A stretch of 64,000 bases of DNA from Halomontanus rarus (GTDB lineage Archaea > Halobacteriota > Halobacteria > Halobacteriales > Natrialbaceae). Below the pieces are notes generated by a model. The model made no database searches and was not told where the DNA came from. It saw only the letters and a program-made list of their open reading frames with translations. Both the position numbers and the translations under genes were made by a program. Of the stretch, positions 63,364 to 64,000 are shown piece after piece. Each line of letters starts with the position of its first letter. Position 1 is the stretch's first letter. The DNA lies in NCBI RefSeq assembly GCF_017357405.1, contig NZ_CP071597.1, positions 3,224,001-3,288,000 of the forward strand, read 5' to 3'.

Positions 63364-64000
63364 TCAAACTGCGTGAATCGACTCGAGCAACGAGCACTTC
63401 CGACACACGTCTCGGGTCGTCGTCGAACCGCATTCGACACACTCCTGAAGGTCGGCGCCATCGTCGCCGCTGTACTGGTCGGCGACGATCCCTGCGAGCT
63501 CTTCGTAACCCGAGATGATCGAGTGACGGGTCCCGGGATGGTTCTCCTCGAGACCGTAGAGCAGTTTCTGAATCTCGCCCCGGTAGGCTTCGCTCGAGTG
63601 CGGACACTCGGTAATGTGTGCTGGAAGGTCGGCTAGGTGGGCGTAGAGCGCGACCTCCTTTTCGGGCACGTCTCGAAGCGGTTTCGCTCGCGGGACGAAC
63701 TCGGTTTGTTCCTCGCGTTCGGAGAGGGGGCCCAGACTCGCGTCGAAGTGTTTGGCGATCTGGGCGACGTCGCCCTCGAGAAAGTTCATCAGCGCCGTTT
63801 GAGCTTCGTCGTCTAGGTTGTGGCCGGTCAACAGGAGGTCGGCGCCCAGTTCGTCGGCGTACTTCGAAAGGAGATCTCGACGGAAGACTCCGCAGTAGGC
63901 GCAGGCGGCCATGTTTTCGGGATCGTCCTCGACGACGTCGTCCATTCGGACGCCGAACTCTTCCTCGTAAGACACGACTTCGTGGCGGATCTCGAGGTCC
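63364..64000 (-). CDS. ncsA: NcsA/TtuA-family tRNA 2-thiolation protein (5' truncated)
   Basis: Open through the right end of the window, so the start is outside. Visible: CAYCGVFRR (Cys pair), LLTGHNLDDEAQT (ATP-pyrophosphatase/thiolation domain), FVPRAKPLRDVPEKEVALYA, CPHSSEAYRGEIQKLLYGLE, and a C-terminal zinc knuckle CVECG...CRKC. TIGR00269-type; NcsA makes the 2-thiouridine of tRNA and in haloarchaea is a sampylation target. It converges with ftsZ2, as in known relatives. Confidence 0.9.
   Translation of the reverse strand, partial: DLEIRHEVVSYEEEFGVRMDDVVEDDPENMAACAYCGVFRRDLLSKYADELGADLLLTGHNLDDEAQTALMNFLEGDVAQIAKHFDASLGPLSEREEQTEFVPRAKPLRDVPEKEVALYAHLADLPAHITECPHSSEAYRGEIQKLLYGLEENHPGTRHSIISGYEELAGIVADQYSGDDGADLQECVECGSTTTRDVCRKCSLLESIHAV

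Noticed and set aside
63967..63973. GTAAGAC in ncsA
   Set aside because: One copy inside coding sequence, consistent with chance; not part of the promoter cluster.

Overview
The window reads as chromosomal DNA of a halophilic archaeon (class Halobacteria). It is GC-rich, the proteins are strongly acidic, signal peptides are mostly Tat or lipobox type, several TATA boxes lie about 25 nt ahead of start codons (leaderless transcripts), and there are archaeal marker genes: cdrL-cdrS-ftsZ2, ncsA, aIF2-beta, the bacterioruberin carotenoid genes, archaeal cobY/cbiZ, and a bat-type HTH_10 regulator. Many in-frame hexanucleotide repeats encoding acidic dipeptides resemble what is common in Natrialbaceae; that family assignment is only an inference. 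I see no rRNA, CRISPR array, complete insertion sequence or prophage.

Layout. 1-9 kb: the tail of a zinc-ribbon protein, a membrane protein fused to a spermidine-synthase-like domain, two aldo/keto reductases, an orphan response regulator, a sugar isomerase-like protein, a TMEM175 channel, a cupin with a zinc ribbon, and a YchF-family GTPase. 9-21 kb: an exported serine hydrolase, an aminotransferase, a Tat-exported subtilase, a GGQ protein related to aRF1/Vms1, a metallophosphoesterase-nnrD pair, a methyltransferase, a DUF6517 protein, a phosphoribosyltransferase, and glutamate dehydrogenase preceded by a 46-residue zinc-ribbon gene. 21-30 kb: a large PAS/GAF/bat sensor-regulator, YihY, YwbE, MsrB, a small zinc finger, an FAD oxidoreductase, a frameshifted HTH-family gene and a TIGR00300 enzyme. 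30-36 kb: the bacterioruberin cluster, crtB facing crtD-lyeJ-cruF. 36-39 kb: small proteins, a cysteine-cluster protein and a PQQ-repeat lipoprotein. 39-46.5 kb: a compact late-cobalamin operon (HAD, cbiB, cobS, cobY, cobT, cobD, cbiZ), six of whose genes overlap. 46.5-55.7 kb: a membrane-anchored HTH protein, aIF2-beta with TRAM, DUF5789, an MBL hydrolase, a phosphotriesterase-like protein, an orphan trpB, a coiled-coil/HhH protein, glyoxalase, an aminotransferase, and an M23 peptidase gene broken by an in-frame TAG. 56-60 kb: a 1018-residue pilin-like VWA surface protein and small genes. 60.7-64 kb: tRNA-Tyr, then the division locus cdrL-cdrS-ftsZ2 convergent with ncsA.

The most striking signals are: (i) a cluster of GTAAGAC repeats, including a perfect inverted repeat at the predicted start of the cdrS-ftsZ2 transcript; (ii) a 60-bp nested-palindrome element sitting in frame inside crtD; (iii) a GGQ protein whose NIKS-equivalent motif is replaced; and (iv) two genes that look broken (an amber codon in the M23 gene and a frameshift in an HTH-family gene).
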